Shown here: in pieces, positions 12,434-25,724 of the stretch
How the letters are laid out: each line of letters opens with the position of its first letter
Numbering within the stretch: position 1 is the first letter of the stretch
Source of the DNA: Cryptomeria japonica
Lineage: Eukaryota; Streptophyta; Pinopsida; Cupressales; Cupressaceae
NCBI RefSeq assembly: GCF_030272615.1
Contig: NC_081406.1
Coordinates: forward strand, 245,885,218 to 245,949,217
Length of the DNA: 64,000 nucleotides
Direction: 5' to 3'
Program-made: the position numbers and the translations under genes
Notes under the pieces: model-generated
Told to the model about the DNA's origin: nothing
The model's input: the letters and a program-made list of their open reading frames with translations, nothing else
Database searches by the model: none

Positions 12434-15400
12434 GTAGTAATAAAAAAAAAGATCAATCCATGCATCAAAGTTTCAAGTTATCAATATGAAAAAATCATGA
12501 AAAAAAAAATTACTATAAAAATGTGGAGGCTCAATTAAACTCATTTTTAGTATTTTACCAACAGTTAAAATATGATGTCATTTTTAACCAAAAAAACTAC
12601 TACATTAATTTTTACTTAAAAATTACAATCGTAAACTATACTAAAAAATCTATAATTTATTAGTTTACATCACCTCAAAATTTAAAGCATATATGTGACT
12701 TTCGATTGATTCAAGTAATCAAGTTAAGTAATTATTGGTCATTTCCTTTGGAAAAAGGTGACACAAATTGAACTTTCACCTTTCTCCTAATTTGGACTCA
12801 ATGGAAATTACTAAGTCAAGCCATAAGACTCTATTGCCTCTTATTTTGTGCTCATTGATCATTCGTCAAGAATTTGTGCTTTATCATCTTTGAAAACTTA
12901 TTTTTTATTTGATAATTGACAAGGTATCCCCTTTTAAATGAATCATCTTGATGCTACCATGTTCACCTCAACTATGTCACATTTGACCTAACAATCTCAT
13001 GTTCACCCTAGTGATCCTACACATAATTTTTGCCTACATGATTTTATTATGTTCACTACTCTTGCACTAAATTAGGTATGGAATTCTACCCTTGAACATG
13101 CAATACATTACAAAAGTCTGATCATATTATCTAATTATAGATCGCACTAGTTTATATTGAAATAAACTATCTAAGAAGTTGCCTTTTGATAATTTTTTCA
13201 AGAAAAACACTTATTTTTTCCTTTCACAATTGATAAATAGCAATCAATACAATCTTAATTTTATGAACTCATACTAAAATTCTAATCTTTAGCAAGTTTC
13301 TTACAATATTTAGCATTGTGTAGTATATTTGTATAACATCTATGCTCTTTTAATCAACCATATTTTCTAGTAGCATAGCCTATAACGACTTCTATTCTCT
13401 CTAGCTTCTAACACTAGCTTCCTTTTTCTTATTGTGTTTGGAATTGTAAACCTTAATTCTAGTAGAAAGGAGAATCCATATTAGAGAGGAAGAGAAGGAT
13501 ACTAAGCTTAGGTCTCCAAAGATAATAATTTCAACAACCACAATCAACTGCATATCTAGGATAATCTCCTTTTGAGGTGTGGGGTTTAATTTCATTTACA
13601 TTTTGTTGTTTTAAAATTTTATTTCTTACAATATAGTAGATAATCTCCTTTTTAGGTGTGGGGTAGGTACTTTATTACCCTAGGATTATAACATTCACTT
13701 GTAAATCTTAAATTTAGATTACTTTTAATTTCTTAATTTAGATAGTTTATTTATTACAATTTCATTGTTTAGGAAAAATGTATATTAAGGATTCACAAAA
13801 CCAATTAAAAATAAAAATTTATCTTTGAATAAGCAACTTTCAAACTAATCTAATCAACACATTTAACAGATAGGCAACACAAATATTTATTTGTAATATC
13901 ATTGAAAAAACAATGTTGTAATATTTATTTTTGTTTTGTATAATTTTTTTTTTTTTAAATGAAGAAATATTCAAGTTGATTTATTTTTATCTACTTTTTA
14001 AATTCTTGTTCACATTATTCTTTAAATAAAGGAAAAATAAGAAGAATATTTTTTCATTTTTTTGTTAAAAGTATTCTTATAATTAGTTTAATTCATTCAA
14101 ATTGCATTCAATCACTCAAAAATATAAAAAAGAAAGAAAACTGTTAGTTGTATTTGCATTGCTTTCAACATTAAATATTATATTAGTATAATTTATTTGT
14201 ATATCAATTTTATATATATATAGATTAGAATTCATTTCTTTACTTTAACATAGCTAGTCTCTTAGCACTTAATTCAATTTGCAATCTTTATTTTATAATA
14301 AGTATATTTTTCAAAAGCACAAAAAAATCAATCAAAGTACAACAAAATAAAATAAAATACATAACACCCTAGCTCCCTTCATATTTGATCCAAGTACTCC
14401 CAAACATATAATACACATTTGACAATCAACAATCAAACAACCTAACACAAATCAAACATAATAAATTGAATCACCAATAAATCATGACCAATTGAAAGCA
14501 TTCAAAGTAGAACTCTAAGAAAATATTGATTCACATCTACTCTCCCTTGATCATATTTAACATATTATGTTCATGCATCTTTTGATTAGATAAGGTTGGG
14601 TTAAAATTCACCTTGAGAGAGTTAAGGGAAAAATCGCCACCTCTCAAAATCATTGAAGAAGAAGCCCATGTTGTATAAGTATAATAATAAAATGTTAGAA
14701 ATCAACCATTTAGTTAGCAAGTATAAAAACTATTATTGAGATGGAGGTATTAGTCACCATGCCTTCTTTTAAAATTCTCATTAATAACTTAACACCATAC
14801 AAATAGAAACCATCATCCCATAATCACCTTCCAAATATCATTCCTTCCTCATGAAGAGGGTAGCTCACCTAATCCATCATTGTTACACATGTTATTGTCT
14901 CATAAATAACAATATTCAATTTTATCTGATTACTATGAATTATGCTTACATGTCTACCATTGATAACTCACATATAGCAATGATGAGTTAGATTTGGAAA
15001 ATATAGGGATAATATTATAACATTCTTGTAGAATGTTGTAGCACATTCATACTAATTTTTGAGAGCATGTATCATACTAGAAAATTTATCTGGTTGTTGT
15101 ATGTATGTATTCAATATTATTAAATGAAGAGAAGAGGCTTCAATTTTTTTTGGTAATATGCATAGCACTATGACATGTTCTTAGGTGTTGTAAAACATCT
15201 ATACTTCTTGAATTCAATCATGTACATCATTATCAAACAATTGGGTGTTTTAGGCATGCGTTTTTCTATTGATTACATAGCATGAGAAATATTATAAGAA
15301 CTTGTGGGTGTTGTTAAACATGTATGTATCTTAGGGCTGGACATGGGTATCGGTATGAAGCAATTTTAAATTTTTTAAACAAGTGTACTTCTTGATTAAA

Positions 15401-16055
15401 ATATAAACATGATTTTGGGTGTTTTAAACATGCATATTTTTATTTCATGGTAATGCAAAAATTATAACATGTACATTGTTTCACTTATTGATGATATGGC
15501 AAGTAGAGGTGACCAATATTTGCTTGCATGGAAAAGTATGGGAAGCATTTTATGCATCATAAATAAGTGTGGTGAAAACCAAGGAACTCACATTGATAAT
15601 ATACATTTTTTCTAAACATAAAATTTTATCAAAATTATAGCACGTGAATAGTTTTAGGATGAGAAGTGTTTCAAATTTCACTGTAAACTCTGTGTGCCCT
15701 TCATTCTACAAAAAATAAATAAGAAGGACCACTTTGTGATATCTTTATAAGTATTATAAAATGAAATTCACTAATAAGAATGACCACTAATAAAAAATAG
15801 GACATGTTGTAGCCTAAAAATTACTATGTCAAAGTGCTTGTACTGTGTAAGGGTTGTAGAAGAAATAGACATGGTAATCATTGTGGAATTTTTAAAATAT
15901 TACAAGTGATTGTAGCTTGTTTTAAAATCATAAGTGATTGTAGTATGCATGTTTTCAACTCTAAGGAAACTCTAATCCTAATAATAGGATTAAAATTGTG
16001 ACAAAATACTACCATCTTCTACCATAGAGTACCACAAGGGATATAGTGTCCTAGA

Positions 16056-17215
16056 AAATTATCCTTAGACTCTGGATGAGATTAAGGCATGGGAGAACAA
16101 TGTGAAGGCTAAAGTTGCTATTTCGAAATGTTTCATGATTTAGCATATTCCAAAGTTATTGGGTTGAAGTCTACTAAAGAAGTTTGGGAAAAGTTGAGCA
16201 GTGTATATGAAGGTGATGAGAAGACAAAGCAAGCCAATTTGACAAATCTAAAGAACAAGTTTAAGAACCTGAGAATGTCTAATGATGATAACATTGAAAA
16301 CTATATACACTGAGTAAATGAGATTGTAGATGCTGTTAAGTGTATTGGAGGTAAATTAGAAGAAAGTGAAGTTGTGAGAAAAGTGATGCTGACATTGCTT
16401 AAAAGTTACAAGCCTAAGAAGTATGTAATTGAAGAAAGCCATGATATGGACAAGTACACTTTGGATAAATTGTATGGCTCACTCTCTACCTTTGAGATTG
16501 ATGAGCTAGATAAGTTATAGAAAGAGAAGAAAGATGTTTCCTTCAAAGCTAGGAGGAAGATTAAAGATGAACTTGAATCAAGAAATGATATGGATGAGTT
16601 AGAAGCAAACTTTGTAAGAAGATTGTAGAAAGGATCCAGAAGGTACAAAGGTAAGTTACCTTTTAAATGTTCAATTGGGGAAGAATTGGTCATTATGCTT
16701 CTAGATGTACTTATATAGAAGACTCAAGTAGAAGACTTGATGATGATAACAAGGGAAGAGATAATCACAGATGGAATGATAGAAATAAGAGAATAGATGA
16801 TAGAGATAAACCTAAGAATAATTTATGCTTAATAGAGACCTATTCGCTTGAAGAAGAAGATGGTAATTAATCACATGAAGAAGCATTGTTTCTAGCTATA
16901 GAGGAGAAGAATGATGTAAGATCTGGTAATCTAGAAGGAATGAAAAATAATGAAAAACCAATGAATATTGTATTACATGTGAAAGTTGAGCCTAAGGCAT
17001 GGATAATTGGTTCGAGATGTTCAAATCATAAGACATGAGATAAAGGTAAGTTCATTAACCTTGAGAAGTACAATGGTGGATTATTAAAATTTACAAGAGA
17101 GGAAGTTGAACCTGTTTGTGGTAAAGGAACTATCTCAATTGATGGTAAGGATAGAACTGGTGATGTTTATTATGTTAAGGGCTTGAAACATAATATTTTA
17201 AGTGTAAGTAAGATG
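16056..17215 (+). pseudogene. Ty1/copia copy B, left part: gag and protease remnant
   Basis: The translation gives copia gag: TLDEIKAWENNVKAKVAI, then STKEVWEKLSSVYEGDEKTK, then a zinc knuckle at about 16663 whose frame is shifted and whose second Cys has become Trp (NWGRIGHYASRC). Near 17000 the protease start reads WIIGSRCSNHK, where copia normally has a DSG-like catalytic triad, so the active Asp is lost. It ends in NILSVSKMC. Copy C (20254-21440) is a diverged member of the same family with the same domain order. No 5' LTR or gag start is seen. The coding frame breaks off at 17215 and resumes near 26075, where another element was inserted. Confidence 0.8.
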
Positions 17216-19866
17216 TGTAGTATAACACCCCACTAAGGAACCCTGGAGGACAACAAATAACTAACCAATCTAACATAGCAATAATTTTTTTTTACCACAT
17301 CACATTACATTAATAACTCATTATGAAATTAATTATAACGAATGCACATGCAAAAGATAAATATTCACCTAACCTAAGTCCTGATGCGGGTTCCCTAATG
17401 TCGCTACCTAAGAAATGCTCTAAAAATATTAAACAAAATGAAATAATGGTAACATTACATATTGTAGAAACATTCACATCTAACACTAGGTTCATTTTAA
17501 ACACCAAACAAAGTGTTCCTATGATAACCTTTTGCATAATAAATGATAAAACATCCATCCATATTTAAGAGTAGTCAGTACCAACATCGAACCACTTAAA
17601 CACTACTCTAGGATTACAATAAATTAATTACATCAATATCCTTAAGGAGTGTCCAAAATATATTAATAATGATTCAATTACCATGATGTTCAATGATACG
17701 TATCATCTACTAATACATCAACTGAATCATGGAATAAGACATTCTGAAAAAGAAGATACAAGGTTCATCTGATGCACACGAACATGTCCATCAATCCCCA
17801 ATGGAGGTTTGCAACAATGACTCGACCATGTGGAACCCTTAGGTCCACCCAATTGTGATTTGGAGATAGACATAAGGCCCCACACAACACAAGAAAACTA
17901 GGCTGACATCTCTAACAACCAAAAGAAACATACAGGATACACATGGACATATAATACTCACAACAAGGTTTCACCAGAGGCTTCTAACACAATCATATAT
18001 GATAGGGTTCTAGGATACACATAGGGAAGAGTGTCATCACATAGCCTCAACATGGGTTACCTTGGAAGTCTCTCTAGATGTCGGACCCCATTTAACAACT
18101 CATGTGGAACCGAACAATCCTTTCATGGAGACAAGGAAGTTCGATCGCGTTGGTTCAATGCCCCTAGAATGACCATGCCTTCCCAATCCTATCCTTAGTA
18201 TAAACAAGAATTCAAGACCATGGGTGGGGCACCATATTTATCTTGTTCAATGTTTATTTTACCCCTACTTTATTTATTAGATTATCACTTGTTTAAGGAA
18301 TTCTCAATGAGTTACCTTGGTAGACAATTTAGGGATCTGACCCCCATTGAGAGCCACTCCCCCTAACTTGCACCAGGACACCTCTAACCTAGGTTTTCAT
18401 TACAAGGAAGGATAAAAAAAAAAAATATAGATTTATCAAATGAATCACACATGAATCAAGGTTTGAAAATTGAATCAAATTCTTACACAAAGCTTTCCTA
18501 ACCTATCCAACATAATACATCAATGAATGCACTTCCAATGCAATAATGACTGAACCACTTCCCAAACACATAAACAACATATTATAAACCCATCCCAAGC
18601 CTATGGAAACCACTTGGGAGCCCTACAGACCAAAAGAAACCTAAGTAAGGCCAAAAAACCAACTTTTGTGTAGTTGGCCTGGTAATTGCATACTTGAGGC
18701 CTCAATATACATAGTTGAGAGTTCTTTCTATGTATTTGAGGCCTTTTTCCATGCATTTGAAGGCTTAAACTATGGAATTGAGCTTGTTCTAGCATAGTTG
18801 AGAAAGGGGCACTGGGGAGGCAAAATTGACCAATCAACAGGCCTTGGAAGTGAAAACTGGAAAAGAACCATTTGAGAGGGGCTCTTTTCCCTTCTAGAAA
18901 GACCTTAAATTGACCCCCAAGACCCAACAAGAGATTACAAGATGCAAAACTCCAAAAACAACCACTTAAAAACTCCATTTAGAGAGGGCCTACCAACTCA
19001 AAACCACAAATACATAACTAGATTCAAAAATATCATAAGGAAATCATTAAAAGACATAAAATAAACTATTTTATACTATCAAATCAAAGAAACAACATTC
19101 ATTTACAAGAGGGCCATAAACCTTAAGACAATCCACCAAAAAACAAAGAGGAGGGAACTTTTCAAAGCCATATTCAAACATACACGACTAAAATTTTAAA
19201 CCATTTTAAATAACACTAAAATAATACTAAATGCATCATTATTCCTTTTCCAAATCACTTAAAATCATCTAACAATCAATGGGGTTTCAAACCCTACCTT
19301 GGGTCCTATGAAGACAACAAAAATGAAGGAGAAAGGAGGAGAAATGATGCACAAAAGCAATCCACACTCAACCAGAAGTTTCCAACTAGTGACAAGCCAA
19401 AAACAACAACAAATAATCCAAAAAATTCTTCAATCAATCGCCCAAACAAATATCCAAATGAATCCCTTTCAAACTTGTATAAAAATCAATAGAAAATTCT
19501 TCCAAAATCCTCTCCCAATATATTCATCAATCTCTCCATAAAAACTCTAGCAAAATAACCAGCCCTCTTCCCTCAAAAAACCCAAGATACACTAATAAAA
19601 TTCCCTCACAAAGAACATGTACAGGAATTCCAACCAACCCACCAATTAAAATTTATATATAACTCATTAAACAAAGATTAAACTCACAAATAGACAACCA
19701 ATTCCCGCCAATAAAAATAACATATAGCTATCAATTACCAATGTGTAAAATCTTTCACCACTCAAATATAATTGCACCATTAGAACTATAGTATACATAT
19801 TATATCAAATCCACAAAGCATTAACATTTTATACTCATAAATAATAAAGTGAGAACAAATATTATA

Positions 19867-19871
19867 GTATT
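19867..19871. repeat. Target-site duplication of copia C, left
   Basis: GTATT directly before TGTTGCAAATG; the same five bases follow the 3' LTR at 25215. Confidence 0.8.
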
Positions 19872-19975
19872 TGTTGCAAATGTGATGTTGATGGTTGTCA
19901 TTGATGTCAACATATTGTTTTAGGATTGGTTCCTTAAGGTTGGTAATTCGGACGATGTGTTCCCATAATGTTTGG
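19872..19975 (+). repeat. 5' LTR remnant of copia C (first about 104 bp)
   Basis: It matches 24320 onward: GCAAATGTGA, then GTCAACATATTGTTTTA, GGTTCCTTAAGGTTGGTAA and GACGATGTGTTCC. Similarity ends at about 19975 (AATGTTTG), after which the sequence switches strand. Confidence 0.8.
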
Positions 19976-20253
19976 TGCTCTGTAAGATCTACCTCAAGTG
20001 GTTAAGCTCTTTTCCAAGGAACCAAAGCTCTGATACCAATTGTTAAATATCCAGGCAACTGAGAGGGGGGTGAATCAGTTGACCACTAAATTTTTTCATA
20101 ATTATTTCATAGATATGAAATAACCAACATAATTAATTAAGGTAGATATAGTATGAAAACACATACACAAAGAAGATCGCACAATGAACAACAGATACGA
20201 TGTGAAAAAACCAAGAAGGGAAAAACCACAGAGAATGTTAGTTCTCAATATAT
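19976..20253 (-). repeat. Inverted LTR end, tRNA-Met primer site and leader in copia C
   Basis: Read on the minus strand, 20253-20041 aligns over about 213 bp with the end of the 3' LTR (25002-25214), including the ATATTGAGAAC, TTTTTCCCTTCTTGG and CCCCCCTCT strings. It ends in AACA. Two bases later comes TGGTATCAGAGC (20038-20027), the classic initiator-Met tRNA primer site, and then about 50 bp of leader. The gag frame resumes in normal orientation at 20254. The primer site therefore points away from gag. Confidence 0.8.
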
Positions 20254-20997
20254 GGAAAGCGAAGATGAGATGTTACCTGATCTCCTTGGGCTACAAAACT
20301 TGGAATGCAATGGAAACTAAGTATGTACAACCAGAAAATGGTCCTACCACTCTGGATGAGATTCAAGCCTATGAAGAAAATGAAAAGACGAGGTATATTA
20401 TCTTTAGTGCTTTATCAAAGACTGAAATAACAAAGGTTATTTCATTGAATACTACTCATGAGGTTTGGAAAAAGTTGAGGAATATCTATGAAGGAAATGA
20501 TAGAGTTAAATAATCTAAGAAGCTAACAACTAAACACAGATATGAGAAATTTAAAATGGAAAAAGGATGCTGATATAACAAGCTATTTTCAGAAGGTTGA
20601 TAGTGTAGTAATTGAAATCAAAAACCTTGGCGGCACCTTGACAGATGAATACATAATTGAGAAGATTTTGATGTCTCTACCAGAAAGCTACAGTGATAAG
20701 ATCTGTGCTATTGAAGAAACCTATAATTTGAAGAAGTTTACTAGGGAAGAAATATATGGCACTTTGTTTGCATTTGAGATAAGGAAGTTTGGAAAAGACA
20801 AAGCTAAATATGAGACTAACTTTAAAGCGTCTAAGGAAGATCTGAAAGATGAAATCTTGGATGAGATGGAAGGAAACTTTGTACGGAGATTGAAGAAAGG
20901 AACCAACCAATATAAAGGTATTCTACCTCTTAAATGTTTAAGGTGTGGAAAGATTGGTCTTGTAGCTACTAGATGTCTAGAAAAAGGATCAAGATAA
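20254..20997 (+). pseudogene. Copia C gag
   Basis: The UBN2-type copia gag core shows MLVLNIWKAKMRCYL at the start (partly within the junction), then TTLDEIQAYEENEKTR, THEVWKKLRNIYEGND, ITSYFQKVDSVVIEIKNLGG and ILMSLPESYSDKI. A zinc knuckle, CLRCGKIGLVATRC, lies near 20936-20977; the usual His is Leu here. Gag packages the element RNA in the particle. The frame is broken by a TAA at 20511, with resumption at 20542, and by a TAA at 20995. The first 70 bases of the apparent frame (20184-20253) are inverted LTR, not gag. Copia B carries a diverged version of the same protein. Confidence 0.85.
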
Positions 20998-21000
20998 AAA

Positions 21001-21440
21001 TTCAGGGAGAATAAAGGGAAGTTTAATAAGAAATCTTACTATGTTAAAGATGATGTTGGTATTTGAGATGATGAATTAGACTATGAAGATGGCGACTATT
21101 TGTTTTTGGTAGAAAAAGATATGTACCTAAGATTGATGTTTCTAAGATCGTTGCTATTGTTTTACATGCTAGAAGAGATAGAAAGGAGTGGATGATTGAT
21201 AGTGGGTGCTCAAATCATATGATTGGTGATAAGAGTAACTTCTTAAAACTTGAAAAGTATGATGGAGGTTCTGTTCGGTTTGGAGATGATCAGACAACAC
21301 AAATTGTAGGAATTGGCTCTATTAATTTTAATGGAAAACATAATACTAACAATGTTTACTATGTGAAGTGTTTTCATCATAATCTCTTGAGTGTTGGGAA
21401 AATGTGCGAAAAATGGTTACAATATTGTTTTTTAGGATGA
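21001..21440 (+). pseudogene. Copia C aspartic protease
   Basis: The catalytic region reads WMIDSGCSNHMIGDKSNF, with Asp-Ser-Gly intact, followed by GSVRFGDDQT, GIGSINFNGK and NNVYYVKCFHHNLLSVGKMC, the normal copia protease to pre-integrase transition. It cuts the polyprotein. A stop near 21064 and the frame end at 21440 interrupt it. In copia B the same site has lost the Asp. Confidence 0.85.
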
Positions 21441-22689
21441 TGGTTGTGAGATTTGGAAGTGATCTAGAATTGTTATTGTAGTAGGGAAAAAGACTGGTGG
21501 AAACATGCATCAGCTAGAAGGAGCTACAAGACATTGTTTGTTATCTCAGTTCAATGATAGTTGGCTCTTACATTGGAGGATGTGTCATATCAACTATGAT
21601 ATTTTGGTAAAGATCAGTTCATCAAGTGCGGTGAGAGTTTTTCCAAGGCTGACCAAACTGGATAACAATATTTGCAAAGAATGTCAAGCAGGAAAGCATA
21701 CAAGAGGAACATATAAATGAAATGAACAATCATCCATCAGATTGTCGGACTTGGTGCACATAGAATTATGCGGTCCTACCCAAACAAGGAGTATATGAGA
21801 TGAGAGGTATTCTATGTTGTTAATTGATGATTATTCTAGAATGTCATGGGTTGGATTTTTAAGAGAGAGGTCAAAAGCATTAGAAAAATTCAAGATATTA
21901 AAGGAAAGAGTTAAAAATGAAGTTGATGGAAAGATTAAGTGTTTGAGGTCTGATAGAGGAGGATAATTTATCTCCAATGAGTTTAACAACATTTGTGAGA
22001 AACATGGTATTAGAAGACAATTATCTACCCCAAGGACACTACAATAGAATGGTGTAGTGGAAAGAATAAGTAGAACTATACAAGATGCAACCAGATCAAT
22101 GATCAAAGGAGCATAACTACCAAAATTCTATTGGAGAGAAGCAATTCACACAACAGTTTACACTCTTGACAAAATTCTATACCAGAAAAGATATGGAAAG
22201 ACATCATATGAACTATGACATGGTAGAACTCTGACAGTGAAGTATTTCAAGGTATTTGGAATCAAATGTTATATCTGCAGAGATGAGGATAATCTTGGAA
22301 AATTTGATAACATAGCAGATGAAGGCATATTCCTAAGATATTCTACAAGAAGCAAGGCATACCAGTGTTACAACAAAAGACTAAACAAGATTATTGAAAG
22401 TGCAAATGTGAAGGTTGATGAAGACATTTCTAAAGACTCTAGCAAATTGATAGTATATGAATCTGATGAGTCCACTAAAAGGGAAGAGGAAACCAAAGAA
22501 GAAGAGAAAGAAAAGGAAACTCGGGATGTGCTGACATCTTCATCTAAAATTCCAATCTATGTACAGAAGAATCACTCAGTGGATCAGATTATTGGAGATA
22601 AGAATAGAGGAATTTTCACAAGAAGCAAAGCACAGCTCAAGGACAAGTTCTGTTATGTTTACTATCCAAGACTGAACAAAAAATAGTAG
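21441..22689 (+). pseudogene. Copia C integrase and linker
   Basis: The zinc-binding domain reads LLHWRMCHINYDIL then CKECQAGKHTRGTYK (21505-21720). The core shows SRMSWVGFLRERSKAL, LRSDRGG*FIS with the second Asp, and NGVVERISRTIQD with the Glu. The region after it (YFKVFGIKCYICRDEDNLGKF, then FLRYSTRSKAYQCYN) is the conserved C-terminal part. It ends in a charged linker (KREEETKEEEKEKE) and TRSKAQLKDKFC. Five or more stops (for example near 21718, 21794, 21964, 22045 and 22114) disable it. Confidence 0.85.
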
Positions 22690-23400
22690 AAGAAGCTTGC
22701 AATGATCAAAGATGGATAAAGGCAATGAGAGAAGAGCTAGATCAGATTGAGAAAAATCAGACATGGGAACTAGTTCATAGACTGATAGACAAGAATGTAA
22801 TTGGAACAAAATGGGTATTCCAGAACAAGTTGGATGAGGATGGAAAAGTTGTGAGAAATAAAGCAAGATTGGTTTGCAAAGGTTACACACAAGTTGAAGG
22901 AATTGACTTTGAGGAAATATATTCTCTTGTTGCTTGGATGAAAGCTATCAGGATGTTTTTGGCTTTTGCAGCATTTAAGGATTTCAAAGTCTACCAGATG
23001 GATGTAAAGTCAACATTTTTGAATGGAGACATGAAAGAAAAAGTATTTAATTGATCAAGGTTTTCAAAAGGGATCTGCTAATAGTAATCTTTATTTCAAA
23101 ACCAACTCAGACAAAATTTTGATTGTTGTAGTGTATGTTGATGACATAATATTTGGAGGAAATGAAGACATGTGCAATTAATTTGGTAATGAGATGCATA
23201 AGGAATTTGAGATATCCATGATTGGTGAGTTAAATTTAATTCTTGGTTTGCAAGTAAATCAGAGTAGCAAAGGGATTTTCATTTATCAGTATAAATACAT
23301 TAAAGAAGTGTTGAAGAAGTTTGGGTTGGAGAACTCTAAACCGGTGTGTACACCTATGACCACCAGATGCAAGTTAATGAAAGATGATGCAAGTCAATAC
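22690..23400 (+). pseudogene. Copia C reverse transcriptase with internal deletion
   Basis: The N-terminal half shows RWIKAMREELDQIEKNQTW, then IGTKWVFQNKLDEDGK, ARLVCKGYTQVEGIDFEE and YQMDVKSTFLNGDMKE. Some 45-50 codons normally found between this point and GSANSNLYFK are missing near 23054. The catalytic motif is present as YVDDIIFGG (about 23130). It continues to FEISMIGELNLILGLQV and YIKEVLKKFGLENSKPV. A stop in the motif region (CN*FGNE) and the deletion make it inactive. Confidence 0.85.
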
Positions 23401-24067
23401 AAATGAATGATTGGAGAAATGCTATATTTGACTGCTACCAAACCAAATATCATGTATGTAGTTTGTTTGGCGGGTATATTTCAACAAGAACCAAAAGAAT
23501 CACATGTTGTGGTAGTAAAAAGAATTTTCAGATATTTAAAAGGAACATAAGAGTTTGGTTTGTGGTATCCCAAAAATTTAGATTTCACTTTGACATCTTA
23601 TACAGATGCAGATTGGGCCAAAATTGTTGACAGGAAAAATACAAGTGGTGGAGCATTCTTTCTTGGCTTCCGGTTGGTTGCTTGGTCAAGTAAGAAGCAG
23701 GATTTTGTGTCTCTATCTACAGCTGAAGCGAAATATATTGCGACATCTTCATGTTGCACTCAAATACTATTGATGAAGAAAACATTGAAAGATATCAATG
23801 TATTGTTTTAATGAACCCATCTCAATTATGTGTGATAACACTAGCGCAATAAACATTTATAAGAATCTGGTACAACATTCTAGAAAAAAGCATATATCTA
23901 TTCACTATCACTTCCTAAGAGAAAAGGTGTTGGACAATGAAGTAAAACTTGAGTATGTACCTACAAAAGAGCAGATTGCAGATATCTTCACAAAGGCATT
24001 GTGTAAGGATACTTTTGAGTATCTCCGACAAAAGTTAGGGGTATTACCCCTTCCTAATTTTAATTGA
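23401..24067 (+). pseudogene. Copia C RNase H
   Basis: The domain reads YTDADWAKIVDRKNTSGG, then FRLVAWSSKKQDFVSLSTAE, CDNTSAINIYKN, KHISIHYHFLREKV and EQIADIFTKAL, ending at TGA 24065-24067. These are the standard copia RNase H blocks, with the catalytic D, E and D visible. Frame changes near 23403-23560 and 23800 break it. It degrades the RNA template during element replication. The polyprotein ends about 250 bp before the 3' LTR. Confidence 0.9.
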
Positions 24068-24319
24068 TATACAATTGGATATGCATTAGTCTAGTGAACT
24101 GCTTGAATATTCTTATCTAGAATAATGTTTGGGTGCTTCCTCTTACAGTGAGAAAAGTAAGTTTCATAGGGGGGAGTTATGCCCACCTTTGTCCTTGATG
24201 TCAAAGGGGGAGAGATGCTAATATGTGCAGAAACACTGATCTAATGATGCAAAGAGAGTTGTGTGTTTGTCATTGATGTGTCAGTGATGGATGTTGCCAT
24301 TAATGACAAAGGGGGAGAC
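24068..24319 (+). other. 3' non-coding segment and polypurine tract of copia C
   Basis: The true tract, AAAGGGGGAGAC (24308-24319), touches the 3' LTR. A second copy of the same motif, GTCAAAGGGGGAGAG, lies about 105 bp upstream (24199-24213). Such repeated tracts also occur in copia E. Confidence 0.75.
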
Positions 24320-25214
24320 TGCTGCAAATGTGATCTTGATGGTTGTCATTAATGATTATCATTGATGTCAACATATTGTTTTAAGATTGGTTCCTTAAGG
24401 TTGGTAATCTTGACGATGTGTTCCTAGAATGTTTGTTTCTCCAAAAGAAGTGCTACAGTTAATATCCAGCGTTGTTTGTTTGTGTTGATGGTAATTTGGA
24501 TTTCTCTATTTACTAGATATGGTATTGATCAATTGTATTCATGAGTACCTTGGTTCCATTCTTATTTTTGCTAAGTTGGGTAGTGTTATTTTGGGTTCGG
24601 TTCAATCCAAAATTGGAGAATAAGTAACGACATTTGTGCAACGTATGAGTCATGATTTAGGTCTGGTATTTGTGATGGATGTTTAACGTGTTGAATTGAC
24701 CGATGAAGTGCATTGTGGTATGGTATACTTCTCATTCCTTTCCATCACTAAAATGTTTAGTGTTGACCTATTTCAAATCTCTGTTTGGCCGAATTAGAAT
24801 ATTATGTGGTCCAAAGATAGTATATATAAGAAGATGGTCTGATTGTGTGGATGTATGGAAGATGCGTGAGACTAGAAAAGAAAAATTTGATTGATGTTGA
24901 TATGTGAAGTGTATTGTTGCTTAGAAGCACTAGAAGCAGTTCTGATATTGCAGATTATGTCTCAGTGGTGGATTCTCTTTTCTTTCTTCTTAACTGATGC
25001 TATATATTGAGAACTAACATTCTCTATGGTTTTTCCCTTCTTGGGTTTTCTATCATATATGGTGTTCGTTGTTTGATCTATTTTATGTATGTGTTTTCCT
25101 GTTATATCTTCTTTAATTAATTTTATTGGTTATTCCAAATTTGTGAAAGAATTAAAGAAAAAGTTTAGAGGTCAATTGATTAATCCCCCCTCTTGATTGC
25201 CCGAATATTCAATA
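24320..25214 (+). repeat. 3' LTR of copia C, 895 bp
   Basis: It starts TGCTGCAAATG after the polypurine tract and ends AATA (derived from AACA in the inverted copy), followed by GTATT. Its first 104 bp match the 5' LTR remnant, and its last 213 bp match the inverted piece at 20041-20253. Confidence 0.85.
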
Positions 25215-25219
25215 GTATT
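25215..25219. repeat. Target-site duplication of copia C, right
   Basis: GTATT directly after the 3' LTR end AATA, matching 19867-19871. Confidence 0.8.
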
Positions 25220-25616
25220 AGCATAAGTAAATTCATATCATATAATTCAATAAAGTAATAACAATAATATTAATAATCATAAATACCTACACCTAAAATG
25301 ACATTATCAACTCTTAAATATAATTAAAATTACCACACATGAATGCATATGACATAGCCAAGATAGAAACATCATTCACCACATAACCAAGACAGCTGAC
25401 CCAAAGATACAAATATTGCCTTAATGGTAATTTGAATAGGTAAACTCAAGACCAAAGATGGTTGTCCTAATAAAAGCCAATGGTTAGGGCTAAGTCAACT
25501 TGGGCCTTTATGCTATCTCCATTGCCACCATCGTGGACTATTAGGCACACTCAAACTTGTGAAGCTAGGTGGAGTCGATGCTTGGTACCTACATCAAAAC
25601 AAAACACAAAACACTT

Positions 25617-25636
25617 GCACACACACACACACACAG

Positions 25637-25668
<32 letters not shown>

Positions 25669-25669
25669 G

Positions 25670-25702
<33 letters not shown>

Positions 25703-25724
25703 GTATATATATATATATATATAT
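25617..25724. repeat. (CA)n(TA)n compound microsatellite
   Basis: A CA run passes into TA repeats broken at intervals by TG steps (TATATATATATGTA). Tyrosine/isoleucine-rich frames here are artefacts. Confidence 0.9.

Larger units (their letters stand above)
19872..25214 (+). mobile_element. Ty1/copia retrotransposon copy C with target-site duplications
   Basis: Flanked by GTATT on both sides (19867-19871 and 25215-25219). The 3' LTR is complete (24320-25214, TGCTGC...AATA). The 5' LTR is rearranged: its first 104 bp are in place, followed by an inverted piece holding the LTR end and tRNA primer site. Internal order is gag, protease, integrase, RT, RNase H, which is copia order. Each domain has stops or frameshifts, so it is inactive. 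It lies inside the LTR-like insert that splits copia B. Confidence 0.9.
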
